From contig CALCUH010000225.1 in the NCBI GenBank assembly GCA_937907165.1, positions 1 to 35,551 on the forward strand: a DNA stretch of 35,551 nucleotides, given 5' to 3'. The stretch comes from an uncultured Bacteroidales bacterium. GTDB lineage: Bacteria > Bacteroidota > Bacteroidia > Bacteroidales > Paludibacteraceae. The translations under genes and the position numbers were made by a program. Below the pieces are notes generated by a model. The model worked only from the letters and a program-made list of their open reading frames with translations. It did no database searches and was not told where the DNA came from. Every line of letters starts with the position of its first letter. The first letter of the stretch is position 1. Shown piece by piece: positions 8,353 through 17,358 of this stretch.

Positions 8353-8450
8353 ATTTATCTTTTATATATTTCTATTATATTTTCATAATATACATCTGAG
8401 GATTTGTTGAAATCACGATGCAATCATAAAAAAATGCCAATTCAAAGATC

Positions 8451-8475
8451 AAATGGTATCCACAAACAACCATTT
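8451..8475 (-). terminator. Weak hairpin after the glycosyltransferase at 8485-9645
   Basis: AAATGGT (8451-8457) and ACCATTT (8469-8475) are perfect 7-base arms around an 11-base loop, 10 bases past the stop at 8485. On the minus strand the T run is about 18 bases further on, so this may be an attenuating or RNA-stabilising stem and not a true terminator. Confidence 0.3.
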
Positions 8476-8484
8476 CAAACGCAT

Positions 8485-9645
8485 TCAAATCCCTTGGTAT
8501 ATTCGAAGTAGTTCTTCATAATATTTTTCAGAGGAATATGCTTCTTGGGCATTGGTTGATATTGACTTGTAATCAAATGAATAATTCCACATCATATCGA
8601 TTTTGACTTTTAAATCAGAACTATCACCACTCTTAAATACCATTCCAGACTTACCGACTTCTATCAATTCAGGAATTCCACCTATTTCCGCACCAAGAAC
8701 AGGGGTTCCCAAAGCCTGGGATTCAATAATCGTAAGGGGATTGTTCTCGCTCCATTCGGAAGGAATAACCATAAATTTGGCTCTTTCCATCACAGAACGA
8801 AACTCACTCCATTTCTTTTGCCCTAAAAACTCAATAGGTACGTCTTTGTATTTTTCTCTTAACTCCTGCTCTAACTCACCACCCCCGATGACCACTAATT
8901 TATATGGTAATTCCGCAGCAACCTTACAAAGGGTTTCGATTCCCTTTACCTTTGTCAGTCTACCTAAGTAAACATAATAATCGTCTTTCTCAAAGGACGG
9001 ATTCTCAACTTTTTTCAAATCGATAAAATTGCACATGACACGGAACTTCTCCTTATCATATCCGCCTCTGATACACGTATCGGCCATAAACTGACTAGGC
9101 GGCAAAAAAAGATCGCACGACTCCTGCAAACGTTCTCTATCCCATTTCTTCGCTTCAAGATAACCTATCACCGCCCCTGGAACACTACCTGGCATGCAAC
9201 GATGCTTTATCACCGATTTCTTATCAGAAAAGCACTCCTCGCACCACTTCCCGTCACACATACAAGTATAACATGGGCAGACCAATTTGGAATCATGCAA
9301 CGTCCACACAACCCTGATACCTCTTTTATGGGCTATTTCCGCAATGACCGGAGACAATTGCGTATGGATATTATTTAGATGCACCACATCAGGTCTGAAG
9401 TCATCCAACAATGCGGAAAACTTGCTTTTCACTTCAGAATCACCAAATGGACGTGTAAACGCCTTCACCTTAGACATATTACTAGGCCAATACTTACTCC
9501 ATTCAGACGACTCATTTTCAGGATATTGCATCGCAAAGATTGCAACTTCATGACCTTTCGCCTTTAACAAGCGCTCCAACTCCATCATATAGATGCAGTC
9601 TCCGCCACGACGATAATAGAATTTATTTGAAAGAAGAATTTTCAT
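8485..9645 (-). CDS. Family 4 glycosyltransferase with cysteine-rich insert
   Basis: A 386-residue GT-B glycosyltransferase. It starts MKILLSNKFYYRRGGDCIY, matching an N-terminal glycosyltransferase-4 domain with the sugar-acceptor GG loop. A dense cysteine cluster follows HDSKLVC: Cys123, 125, 128, 130, 135 and 138, a feature of one subset of these enzymes that could bind a metal. The C-terminal family 4 domain has GRLTKVKGIETL and an E-x7-E motif in SENNPLTIIESQALG. It should add one sugar to the lipid-linked repeat. Its ATG lies 11 bases after the stop of the licD relic, so the relic's lost 3' end was probably removed when this junction formed. Confidence 0.88.
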   Translation of the reverse strand: MKILLSNKFYYRRGGDCIYMMELERLLKAKGHEVAIFAMQYPENESSEWSKYWPSNMSKVKAFTRPFGDSEVKSKFSALLDDFRPDVVHLNNIHTQLSPVIAEIAHKRGIRVVWTLHDSKLVCPCYTCMCDGKWCEECFSDKKSVIKHRCMPGSVPGAVIGYLEAKKWDRERLQESCDLFLPPSQFMADTCIRGGYDKEKFRVMCNFIDLKKVENPSFEKDDYYVYLGRLTKVKGIETLCKVAAELPYKLVVIGGGELEQELREKYKDVPIEFLGQKKWSEFRSVMERAKFMVIPSEWSENNPLTIIESQALGTPVLGAEIGGIPELIEVGKSGMVFKSGDSSDLKVKIDMMWNYSFDYKSISTNAQEAYSSEKYYEELLRIYQGI

Positions 9646-9656
9646 AACGAATTATT

Positions 9657-10218
9657 TCAGGAAGCTAAGATATATTCATTTAGTTTCACTATAAGTTCTT
9701 TTAAACTAAATGGTAATACGTATATACCAACAAGTTTAATTCCAATACGTTTCCACCAAACATTTTTTTTAGACGGCTTCAACAACTTATATTTAAATCT
9801 CCTCTTTATAAGGATTATGGACTCTACAAAATCTCTACAAGTCTGCTCGTCATCAAACATGTCATCTATAGGGAAAATATCTATTCCTATTCCGAAATTT
9901 GCCATCGTTGTATTTTCCTATAGCATAGTGCGTGTATCAATAGCCTTGGCATAGCCATAACAATATTGTTCATCTTTTCTATAGTCATAAACTTTTACAT
10001 ACTCATGAGAAAATCCTGCAACTAATTTCTCGTAATCAGACCGCATCTTGGCAATATCTATGTCATCATCCCATGGGATAAAACCTTTATGGCGGACAGC
10101 ACCAAGCAACGTTCCCAAAAACAAAGTATATTTTAGTCCATGGTCCTCACAATACTCACGAACGAATTTAAATGTCTAATTGAATCTTTTTTAATTCATC
10201 ACCATGGATTTCTCTCAT
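9657..10218 (-). pseudogene. Decayed LicD-family phosphotransferase gene
   Basis: The remnant starts at the ATG at 10218 (MREIHGDELKKIQLDI) and then meets TAA at 10168-10170. The family sequence resumes in another frame as KFVREYCEDHGLKY and the signature GAVRHKGFIPWDDDIDI, so there is a frameshift near 10168-10178. That second frame is stopped by TAG at 9918-9920, after AIDTRTML, and continues in the same frame with ENTTMANFGIGIDIFPIDDM. The product would end at 9657 without the C-terminal part (including a GDY-type motif) that the intact LicD at 18908-19738 has. Three independent lesions make it a pseudogene. The intact gene differs clearly in sequence, so this is not a recent copy. Confidence 0.9.
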
Positions 10219-10293
10219 AACATATTTAATTTATAAATCGATAAATTGTTCACAAAATGTAATCAAACTCATCATAATTCTATTTTAAAGCAA

Positions 10294-12030
10294 TCACTCA
10301 ACAAACACATTTTCAAGTTTCATATCTTGTGTATTATGTGAAGCACAAACTGCTCCCGATATGTATTCTTTATCATTTCCATATATTGGATGGGTCCATC
10401 CGTAAGATGAAAAAGAAACAGAACCATCTTTATTATATGTAATATTCGGTTTTATAGGTTTCCCATTATACAAAGACTTTTCAAACTCTTTCGTTAATTT
10501 CACACGCTTGGGGAAAGGAGAAATAAGAAATCCGTATGGAGATGTAATCTTTGTGTTTTTCCAATATTCATTACCTCCAAATGTGTATGGGAAATCCACT
10601 TTAACCTTTGAGTCAATAATGTAAAAATCGGCCAAGACCTTATCCGCATTCGCATTACCGACTCGCATGGATTTACAATCGATATTACAATTATCAAAAG
10701 TTATTTTTCCCGCACAACCGCCAGTATAACCATTCAATAATGAATTATTGGTCTTTATTGTTGTGTTTTTCACTAATAAAGAAAACTCTCCTTCGGTTGC
10801 ATTCTTATATGACGCCAATGAAAAGCTATAAGAACAATTCCAAACATTATTCTTTCCGTTAATCTGCCGATAAGAAACATTTGACATGATCTTACAATCA
10901 TCAAATGTGATATTCCACTTGGGAGTTACAGCCGCACCTCTTTGTGTCTGAAATATTGGTCTATCATACTCTGGATTTTTTATGCTTCGGACAGATTCAA
11001 ACTGACATCTAGAAACTGTTCCTTTTATATCATATTTAAACTTGCCCGTATTTCTATTATCATAACAAATTAAAAATGCGGACCCTTGGGAATTGTTAAT
11101 GGATTTGAAGTGACATTTATCTATCAAGAATCTTATATTACAATCCGACACATTACTTCCACTTGACGATAAGCATATCGTTTCATCCTGAGTATCATGT
11201 ATGAATGACGAATTTTTTATTGTCACATAAGAGGAATCTCCATCTGGTTTGTCTTTTAACATCATCCATATCATTCCACCTCTTTTTCCCTGATGCTGAT
11301 TGTCAAAATAGCAATTATCTATGGTCAAATTCTTTGCGTAACCGATTGTCACACAATTAAGTCCGTTTGATTTTCCTTTATTATAGATATTAACCTTTTC
11401 CAATTTCACATTCTCAGAATATAGGTTAAACATATAAAAATTATAATCGTAATTCGGATCATTATCAACCTCTACTATGATATTAAAGTCATGAAAATAT
11501 TTATTCAATTTTTGAGGTTCTTCTTTATCCGAAAATAACAAGACAGATCGTTGTTTATTATATATGGATTGACTTAACAACAAAGTGGCTCCATTACCGT
11601 CAATTTCCAAGTCCTGGTTCAATGCGAATACAATCCAAGAATATGTAGAAGCGATTTTATAAGTCTTTTTCTCTAATACTATTTTCTTTCCCAACTCGAT
11701 CGCTTGCGCAAATGCCTTTCGATCATCATGAACACCATCGCCTATCGCACCGAACCACTCAGGTTTAAGATATTCATTTTCAATCTCCCCCTTAATATAT
11801 CCGTTACAAATTTTTCCTCCATCGAAATACAACTTGCACGCTTCTGGTATAACGAGAGAATCACCATTCAGATCATATTCATTTTTCACCAAATAAGATG
11901 CTCCCTCACGCACAAATATCGATGAGGATAAGTATGATGTTGGAGGTAACGACTCGTAATGCCCGTCACAAGAAATAGGCAATAGAAACAAAGGGAAAAA
12001 ATATAAAAACTTATTTATCGGGTTCACCAT
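10294..12030 (-). CDS. Beta-helix (pectate-lyase-3-like) lipoprotein
   Basis: A 578-residue protein. A hydrophobic N-terminus ends in LPISC (Cys21), an acceptable Bacteroidota lipobox. At residues 92-106 it has the phrase WFGAIGDGVHDDRKA, the hallmark of the Pectate_lyase_3 family at the start of a right-handed beta-helix. The rest shows repeated short turns rich in Asn and Asp of the form IKNSSF, IDNCYF, FDDCKI and FDNCNI, as in parallel beta-helix coils. Family members are glycan lyases, hydrolases, epimerases or phage-tail-like binders. Signal and place in the locus suggest that it acts on the polysaccharide in the periplasm or at the surface. I cannot identify catalytic residues with certainty. 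It lies 5 bases after the DUF4422 gene. Confidence 0.83.
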   Translation of the reverse strand: MVNPINKFLYFFPLFLLPISCDGHYESLPPTSYLSSSIFVREGASYLVKNEYDLNGDSLVIPEACKLYFDGGKICNGYIKGEIENEYLKPEWFGAIGDGVHDDRKAFAQAIELGKKIVLEKKTYKIASTYSWIVFALNQDLEIDGNGATLLLSQSIYNKQRSVLLFSDKEEPQKLNKYFHDFNIIVEVDNDPNYDYNFYMFNLYSENVKLEKVNIYNKGKSNGLNCVTIGYAKNLTIDNCYFDNQHQGKRGGMIWMMLKDKPDGDSSYVTIKNSSFIHDTQDETICLSSSGSNVSDCNIRFLIDKCHFKSINNSQGSAFLICYDNRNTGKFKYDIKGTVSRCQFESVRSIKNPEYDRPIFQTQRGAAVTPKWNITFDDCKIMSNVSYRQINGKNNVWNCSYSFSLASYKNATEGEFSLLVKNTTIKTNNSLLNGYTGGCAGKITFDNCNIDCKSMRVGNANADKVLADFYIIDSKVKVDFPYTFGGNEYWKNTKITSPYGFLISPFPKRVKLTKEFEKSLYNGKPIKPNITYNKDGSVSFSSYGWTHPIYGNDKEYISGAVCASHNTQDMKLENVFVE

Positions 12031-12035
12031 GTTTT

Positions 12036-12869
12036 TTATATTGTTTTCTTATACAAGAAATTAACGAGATTTCTCACACAATTTCTCACTACCAGCAAAA
12101 TAAGGGGCTGATTCTTCTTGTCAATCAATTGCATTACAGGGAAATCCTTAACTTTATACTCAGGATGATGACGCAAATATACATATAACAAACGCTCTGA
12201 ATAAAAGCCGAACACACGAGGCTGATAAGGATCAATTGGAATGCTAATTCTCTTTTCAAACTCAAACAAGATATCAAACAACCACTTAGAATAATCATCG
12301 AATATCTTTTTTTTGGCGATTATCATATTGTAAGGGAAATAATGATTTTCTTCATTAATCACAAACTTATAATCTTCCAAATATTCCGGATACAAATCAC
12401 CGATTATATTCTCTAATTCAATTACGTCATCTTTGATATGATTTTTACATAAAATCAAGAAAGATGGCACGTTAAAAGATTGCTTCGTCACCGTAACAAC
12501 GTCAACAGATGAGAGAAACGAATCGTCAACCTCTATGTGATTTCTCAAATTCGCCTCATTTACGAATTTGTAACGTCTAAGTCTACCGAATACAGAAGGC
12601 TTAAAATCAAAGTAGCGACGATAATGACATAAGCCAACATAATCTTCATCTTTACAATTCTTCCAAATCCAATATTGAGCAGTTAACTCACAATACCATG
12701 GGTTCTTTTCGCTGATATTGTCGCCTGTATCATCAGCCTCAATACCTAAATCAACCTTATTAACAGCTTTACCAACTTGAAATGGAACATACGGACCTTC
12801 GGAATAACAAAAATCCTTCTTATGACAACAGACAAATAGTTTTACGTTCATATCACAATGATTATTCAA
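12036..12869 (-). CDS. DUF4422 protein, probable polysaccharide glycosyltransferase
   Basis: A 277-residue member of DUF4422, common in capsule and O-antigen loci and thought to be glycosyltransferase-related. The conserved phrases are all present: the N-terminal CCHKKDF, DDTGDNISEKN, YCELTAQYWIWKN and HYRRYF. A C-terminal basic stretch could touch the membrane. The first ATG overlaps the WbsX-like gene by eight bases; MNVKLFVCC (codon 7) is the more usual start and gives no overlap. The enzymatic activity of the family has not been settled to my knowledge, so the role is inferred from context. Confidence 0.82.
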   Translation of the reverse strand: MNNHCDMNVKLFVCCHKKDFCYSEGPYVPFQVGKAVNKVDLGIEADDTGDNISEKNPWYCELTAQYWIWKNCKDEDYVGLCHYRRYFDFKPSVFGRLRRYKFVNEANLRNHIEVDDSFLSSVDVVTVTKQSFNVPSFLILCKNHIKDDVIELENIIGDLYPEYLEDYKFVINEENHYFPYNMIIAKKKIFDDYSKWLFDILFEFEKRISIPIDPYQPRVFGFYSERLLYVYLRHHPEYKVKDFPVMQLIDKKNQPLILLVVRNCVRNLVNFLYKKTI

Positions 12870-14034
12870 AAATAGATTCTTTTAACGCATCAAGAAAACC
12901 ATGTCCGTTTTCCAAATCAGGCTCCATATAATTTCCTTCAGCCCATTCATTCCACGACATCAAAAACAAAATTTTATGTTCATCTTGCTTATTCTTGATG
13001 ATATCCAAAGCTCTCGAAATCTGTTTTTTAAAATATTTAGGAGAATAATTGTACCAAATCACAGCACTTCGTCCTGATCTTGGAGATCGGTCCCAATTGG
13101 GAATAAGTGTTGGATATACATTTTCCCTCACATCTTCCTCGCAAAAAATCTTATCGTACAATTTTTTATAATCGTACTTTTGTATTGGTTGCCAGTTAAA
13201 TACCCTTTTAGTAAATTTCGCAAAAAACATCTTCATCAAAGACATTGGTTTGTTATAATACTTATAATGAGCCAACGTCATGCCTCTTGAATTTATAGCG
13301 TCAAATCCACATTGTTCAACCTCTTTAAAAAGGGTAGCTGCCTTTATAAAAGGAGCATCATGTCCAGGGATGTGCCGCTTTTCAACAGAATACAATTCAC
13401 CACAAGCGGAAACGCCGACAAAATGGAACCCTGTCAATCCTTCTTTTCGGGCCAATTCATTCCACAACTCAATGAAACGATTTGAATCCTTCAGATCCTG
13501 CGGAGCATAAACCAAAAATAGTAGTTTACCGTCTACTTTTATATATCTTTCATCCTTGAACGCATCCAACAATGAATAGAAATGATTAATATTATCTTCT
13601 TCTCCAGGATAAGTCTGTTCCGCAATAACAGAATCCTTTACACTTGATTTGGAAGTAACCCAATTCTTATTATTCCACGAATGATTAGCCCAACCACAAC
13701 AGAAAGGGAAATCAGGTTGTTTTGAAGCAACGACTTCATCGAAAATATCTTGTAAAAATTGTTTGCCATTACCAAACCAATAGTGCCAATAGCAAAAACC
13801 TTCTACACCATTTTCTCTAGCCATATCTGCCTGTGCCTGACGAATTTCGGGCATTCTCAAATCATAGAAACCTAAATCTGCTGGCACATGCGGTTGATAA
13901 TGACCCCGAAATAAAGGTTTTGCCTTTGCTGTATTTGTCCACTCCGTAAATCCCTTTCCCCAAAACTTATCATTTTCCGGTGTCGGATGATATTGAGGTA
14001 AATAAAAAGCTATAACCCTTGCTTTTGGCTTCAT
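12862..14034 (-). CDS. WbsX-like / GH99-like polysaccharide biosynthesis protein
   Basis: A 390-residue protein that begins ARVIAFYLPQYHPTPENDKFWGKGFTEWTN in three joined blocks, the diagnostic start of the WbsX family (Glyco_tran_WbsX), which is related in fold to glycoside hydrolase family 99. Other family phrases are FCYWHYWFGNGK, FCCGWANHSWN and, near the C-terminus, LFLMSWNEWAEGNYMEPD. No signal peptide is seen, so it is cytoplasmic. WbsX-type proteins sit in O-antigen loci and have been annotated both as glycosyltransferases and as hydrolase-like; which applies here is open. It forms a pair with the DUF4422 gene downstream. Confidence 0.85.
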   Translation of the reverse strand: MKPKARVIAFYLPQYHPTPENDKFWGKGFTEWTNTAKAKPLFRGHYQPHVPADLGFYDLRMPEIRQAQADMARENGVEGFCYWHYWFGNGKQFLQDIFDEVVASKQPDFPFCCGWANHSWNNKNWVTSKSSVKDSVIAEQTYPGEEDNINHFYSLLDAFKDERYIKVDGKLLFLVYAPQDLKDSNRFIELWNELARKEGLTGFHFVGVSACGELYSVEKRHIPGHDAPFIKAATLFKEVEQCGFDAINSRGMTLAHYKYYNKPMSLMKMFFAKFTKRVFNWQPIQKYDYKKLYDKIFCEEDVRENVYPTLIPNWDRSPRSGRSAVIWYNYSPKYFKKQISRALDIIKNKQDEHKILFLMSWNEWAEGNYMEPDLENGHGFLDALKESIFE

Positions 14035-14071
14035 ATTAAAACTATTATTATCAATTATGGTTTTATTCTAT

Positions 14072-14725
14072 TTATGATTCTATTGATTTTACCACGCGGG
14101 CAGGAGATCCAGCCACAATGGAATAAGCGGGAACATCTTTGGTAACAACCGAATTCGATCCAATGATCGCCCCCTCTCCAACTGTAACACCAGCTAATAT
14201 AGTCACTTTATCACCGATCCATACGTTCTTGCAGATATGGACTTCGCCTTTTGAGACTATCGGTCTATTCGAAGGAGGTATTTGCAACTCATACTTCTCA
14301 AAATGCCCATGAGAATTATCAGAAATGGTAATCCAACGACCCGTCATCACACCATCTTCTATCACAATACAATTAATGGCAGTTATATGGACATTATCGC
14401 CTATGATGCAATGTTCACCAATTTTAATAAGAGGACTAAAGGATTGTCGTTTAAAATTCCCTGTTTCCAATTCCTTATAAACATATGAACTCCAAGCTGT
14501 CAAGACCACCGATTTCCCGAATGTTGAATGGCTGCCGATTTCGATATATTCACCACCCTCTAAAAGTGAAAATTTTGAAAACAAACATTTTTCACCGACA
14601 CTCTTAAATTCATTTCTAACCCAATAAGAATACAAGCGTCTCTTTAGCATATCCAAAGAATTGTGTTTTCTCATATCGTAAACACAATGGATGATGGCAT
14701 ATATGAATCTAACGATTTTTGTCAT
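14072..14725 (-). CDS. Hexapeptide-repeat (left-handed beta-helix) O-acetyltransferase
   Basis: A 217-residue acyltransferase. The C-terminal half has the isoleucine-rich hexapeptide repeats of a left-handed beta-helix and the family end phrase VGEGAIIGSNSVVTKDVPAYSIVAGSPARVV, given here as GAIIGSNSVVTKDVP with following AGSPA. The N-terminal ~50 residues are basic and helical. It should transfer an acetyl group from acetyl-CoA to a sugar hydroxyl in the cytoplasm before or during repeat-unit assembly. Its start lies inside the end of the upstream glycosyltransferase (17-base overlap), which suggests that the two are co-translated. The acceptor is unknown. Confidence 0.88.
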   Translation of the reverse strand: MTKIVRFIYAIIHCVYDMRKHNSLDMLKRRLYSYWVRNEFKSVGEKCLFSKFSLLEGGEYIEIGSHSTFGKSVVLTAWSSYVYKELETGNFKRQSFSPLIKIGEHCIIGDNVHITAINCIVIEDGVMTGRWITISDNSHGHFEKYELQIPPSNRPIVSKGEVHICKNVWIGDKVTILAGVTVGEGAIIGSNSVVTKDVPAYSIVAGSPARVVKSIES

Positions 14726-15956
14726 TTCTTAATATTGATTGATAACAATCCATCAATTGGGACATTATTTCTTCCGGATTATGACGCCTATGGGATTTGA
14801 CAAGAGAAGTTTGTGAGAATTGGTCCTGCGTCATCTTATTTTCCCATAAGTTTGTAATTGCATATGCCATTTGCCAAGGATCATTTGCGGGAACAAGCTT
14901 ACCCTCCTCGCCATCTTTCACCAAACTTGCGATGCCACCGACATTTGTGGAAACAATCGGAACGCCCAAATACTGAGCCTCACATATTGAATTAGGACTA
15001 TTTTCTATATACGCCGTATGAACGTACATTGAACAAGAACACAAGCGGTCTATGATTTCTTCAGGAGAAAGGAAACCTAATATTTTTATATTATTAGACT
15101 CAAACTTAGAATTTTCATGATACTCCACCACTCGCTTTATTTCCTCGTTCATGCATCCCGCCACCTGCCACTCAAAATCGACATTCAATTCTTTTAAAAT
15201 TCTAGCGGTTTTCAACATCATGTCTGGACCTTTCCAAAAAGAAGTGCAGCCTGTAGAAAACAATATCAACTTATGAGAATCTGACCTCTTCCATCTCTTC
15301 TCAGTTGTTAAGAAAATAGGACGCAATGCTTCATCCACGTGATAATACGAAGAGTGCGGATGTAAAACTCTACTCAACGCATAATCCCAATCGGTACGCC
15401 CCATATAGTGTGATACGGAACTCCATACTTCTTTTTCCATCCGCAAACGTGTGTCATCCTTTTTCATAGATCGCCAAAAGGAAAAACGCCTGCGCAATTT
15501 ACAACCAATCGACTTATACATTGTCGATTCATTGTAACCAGGAGGATAAAGAGCGTTATTGTACGGAACGATACTTCCTTGAATATGCAATACCACAGGA
15601 ATCGAAGTCTCTTTTGCAATCAAACCAAAAGGCCATTCACTTCCAAACACGTGTATCAAATCAGGATTATGCTTCTTTACAATATGCTTTGCCTGTTCCA
15701 TAATCCTTTTACTCTCCAAACTCCAAGAGAAGTAAGATCTCTGCTTTTCGACAAAAGACAAATTCATGTTGATGGGTTCATATGTAACGCCGTCAACAAC
15801 TGCAGAATCTTTATTTAGAGTAGAAGTAAATGCGACAACAAGTTCAATACCTGATTTTTTTACAATATGCTCCAACGCATCTTGCCACCCTCCAACAACT
15901 ATCTGATTGCCAGAATAATTTCCAGGCGTTGTGACTTCAAACCAAAGGACCTTCAT
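14709..15956 (-). CDS. Family 4 glycosyltransferase
   Basis: A 415-residue GT-B glycosyltransferase. The N-terminus MKVLWFEVTTPGNY and a G-rich acceptor loop (VVGGW) are followed by HVFGSEWPFG and, in the C-terminal family 4 domain, FSTGCTSFWKGPDM and an E-x7-E motif in ENSPNSICEAQYLGVP. It is expected to add one sugar to the repeat unit. It follows the polymerase gene with no intergenic base and overlaps the acetyltransferase by 17 bases, so it is in the middle of a tightly packed transcript. Donor and acceptor cannot be read from the sequence. Confidence 0.88.
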   Translation of the reverse strand: MKVLWFEVTTPGNYSGNQIVVGGWQDALEHIVKKSGIELVVAFTSTLNKDSAVVDGVTYEPINMNLSFVEKQRSYFSWSLESKRIMEQAKHIVKKHNPDLIHVFGSEWPFGLIAKETSIPVVLHIQGSIVPYNNALYPPGYNESTMYKSIGCKLRRRFSFWRSMKKDDTRLRMEKEVWSSVSHYMGRTDWDYALSRVLHPHSSYYHVDEALRPIFLTTEKRWKRSDSHKLILFSTGCTSFWKGPDMMLKTARILKELNVDFEWQVAGCMNEEIKRVVEYHENSKFESNNIKILGFLSPEEIIDRLCSCSMYVHTAYIENSPNSICEAQYLGVPIVSTNVGGIASLVKDGEEGKLVPANDPWQMAYAITNLWENKMTQDQFSQTSLVKSHRRHNPEEIMSQLMDCYQSILRNDKNR

Positions 15957-17336
15957 TTAAACAAAACTTAGTTTTTTATTTCCGAACATTTTTTCAGAAA
16001 CAGACACTACGTAATATAACAAAAATATTCTAAGGTAATTGTATTCGCCAGTAAAGCAACAATATACAACATAGAACACTAACAATGCATACAATGACAC
16101 ACAATCTTTTTTAACTAAAAACCGGGTGTTTTTTAAAATCAAAACGATGAATCCGATCCAAATAACCACGCCCAAAAATCCATTATCACAAAGGACAACA
16201 AATATTAAACTTTCAAACGCATACATAATCGGATGGTCGCCGTTATTTTCCATATAATACAAATGCCATCCAAAACCCTTTCCCATAATCGGTGAGTCAG
16301 AAATTTCATCTAGACAACCTTCCAACTGGTTCAATCGCATTTCAAAGGAAGAACCTCCGACATCCGTTCGCTTTTGTTGAATGTCAATCATAGAAATGAC
16401 GTAATCGGACAATTCTGGAATTTGCAATACGATAACTAATCCAAGCAATCCAATCAATACTGCTTTGAAAACCAACTTAGCCTCACCATTAACTATCAAA
16501 TAAAAGCACATAGCAACGCCAAGCGCACCTAATGATGATCTAACTCCACAAGACAAGACATTGATGGCAAGTAGCAATATCATGAACGAGAAAAGAGCGT
16601 TGCTGATTTTTTTTCTGTAAGAAAAGACGAAGATGAAGGATAAACCAAGGAATAATCCATATAACATAGGATGCACAAAACAAGAGGAAATACGACCAAA
16701 CAACCTACCGGAACCTTCGGCTAAGGCATATCCAAGTTCGTATTCTTCACCTTTTAACATTTGAATCTCCATGATATAGGGATTAAAACCATGTAACGGC
16801 ATCATACATATTCCATACAATGTTGATACAATGATTACAATAAATAGAGATTTACGAAACAATTTAATTGAAGAAGCATCCCATTGCGTAATATGCCATA
16901 CATATATAGGCAACAAAATTGTCTGCATCATATTTTGTCTCCAATTATTCAATAGCCACCCTAACGGGGTTTCATTCTGGAAAAAAATAATTATTAAGAA
17001 AATAACATAATATAGAATAAACGGAACCAGCACTAAAAAGTTAAATTCAACTTTTCCCCTATATTTCAAAAATAATAATATGCTTAATTTATTATTTTGT
17101 TTTAAAACCTGTTTTAAACTACGTTCCCTCTCGTTTCTATACTTATACATGTTATACAAAAATGCGAAAAGGAGAAGTGTATTTATAAAATTGACACCCA
17201 ATCCGAAACCGCCAAATTGGATTTGAGTAAAAGGAACGAGTAAATACCAGCAAATGTATACGGCTAATCCCCACTTTATATTCCAAAAGCATAGGCAAAT
17301 AATCAGCAGAACACAAATACTTAATATTGTTAACAT
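15957..17336 (-). CDS. O-antigen polymerase/ligase-like membrane protein (Wzy type)
   Basis: A 459-residue polytopic membrane protein with about eleven hydrophobic segments. It has a long periplasmic-type loop with the family pattern around SSCFVHPMLYG and CGVRSSLGALG and the Wzy_C-like stretch IMGKGFGWHLYYMENNGDHP. In Wzx/Wzy systems such a protein polymerises lipid-linked repeat units on the periplasmic side. A ligase role cannot be excluded by sequence alone, but its place beside a flippase and glycosyltransferases favours polymerase. It is separated from the flippase by 22 bases. Sequence is poorly conserved in this family, so the call rests on topology, motifs and context. Confidence 0.82.
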   Translation of the reverse strand: MLTILSICVLLIICLCFWNIKWGLAVYICWYLLVPFTQIQFGGFGLGVNFINTLLLFAFLYNMYKYRNERERSLKQVLKQNNKLSILLFLKYRGKVEFNFLVLVPFILYYVIFLIIIFFQNETPLGWLLNNWRQNMMQTILLPIYVWHITQWDASSIKLFRKSLFIVIIVSTLYGICMMPLHGFNPYIMEIQMLKGEEYELGYALAEGSGRLFGRISSCFVHPMLYGLFLGLSFIFVFSYRKKISNALFSFMILLLAINVLSCGVRSSLGALGVAMCFYLIVNGEAKLVFKAVLIGLLGLVIVLQIPELSDYVISMIDIQQKRTDVGGSSFEMRLNQLEGCLDEISDSPIMGKGFGWHLYYMENNGDHPIMYAFESLIFVVLCDNGFLGVVIWIGFIVLILKNTRFLVKKDCVSLYALLVFYVVYCCFTGEYNYLRIFLLYYVVSVSEKMFGNKKLSFV

Positions 17337-17358
17337 TATAAAAAACTAATTGGAATTG

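Noticed and set aside
9918..9920. In-frame TAG in the licD relic as possible stop-codon read-through
   Set aside because: A separate frameshift upstream and loss of the C-terminus show that the gene is decayed, and no recoding element is seen.
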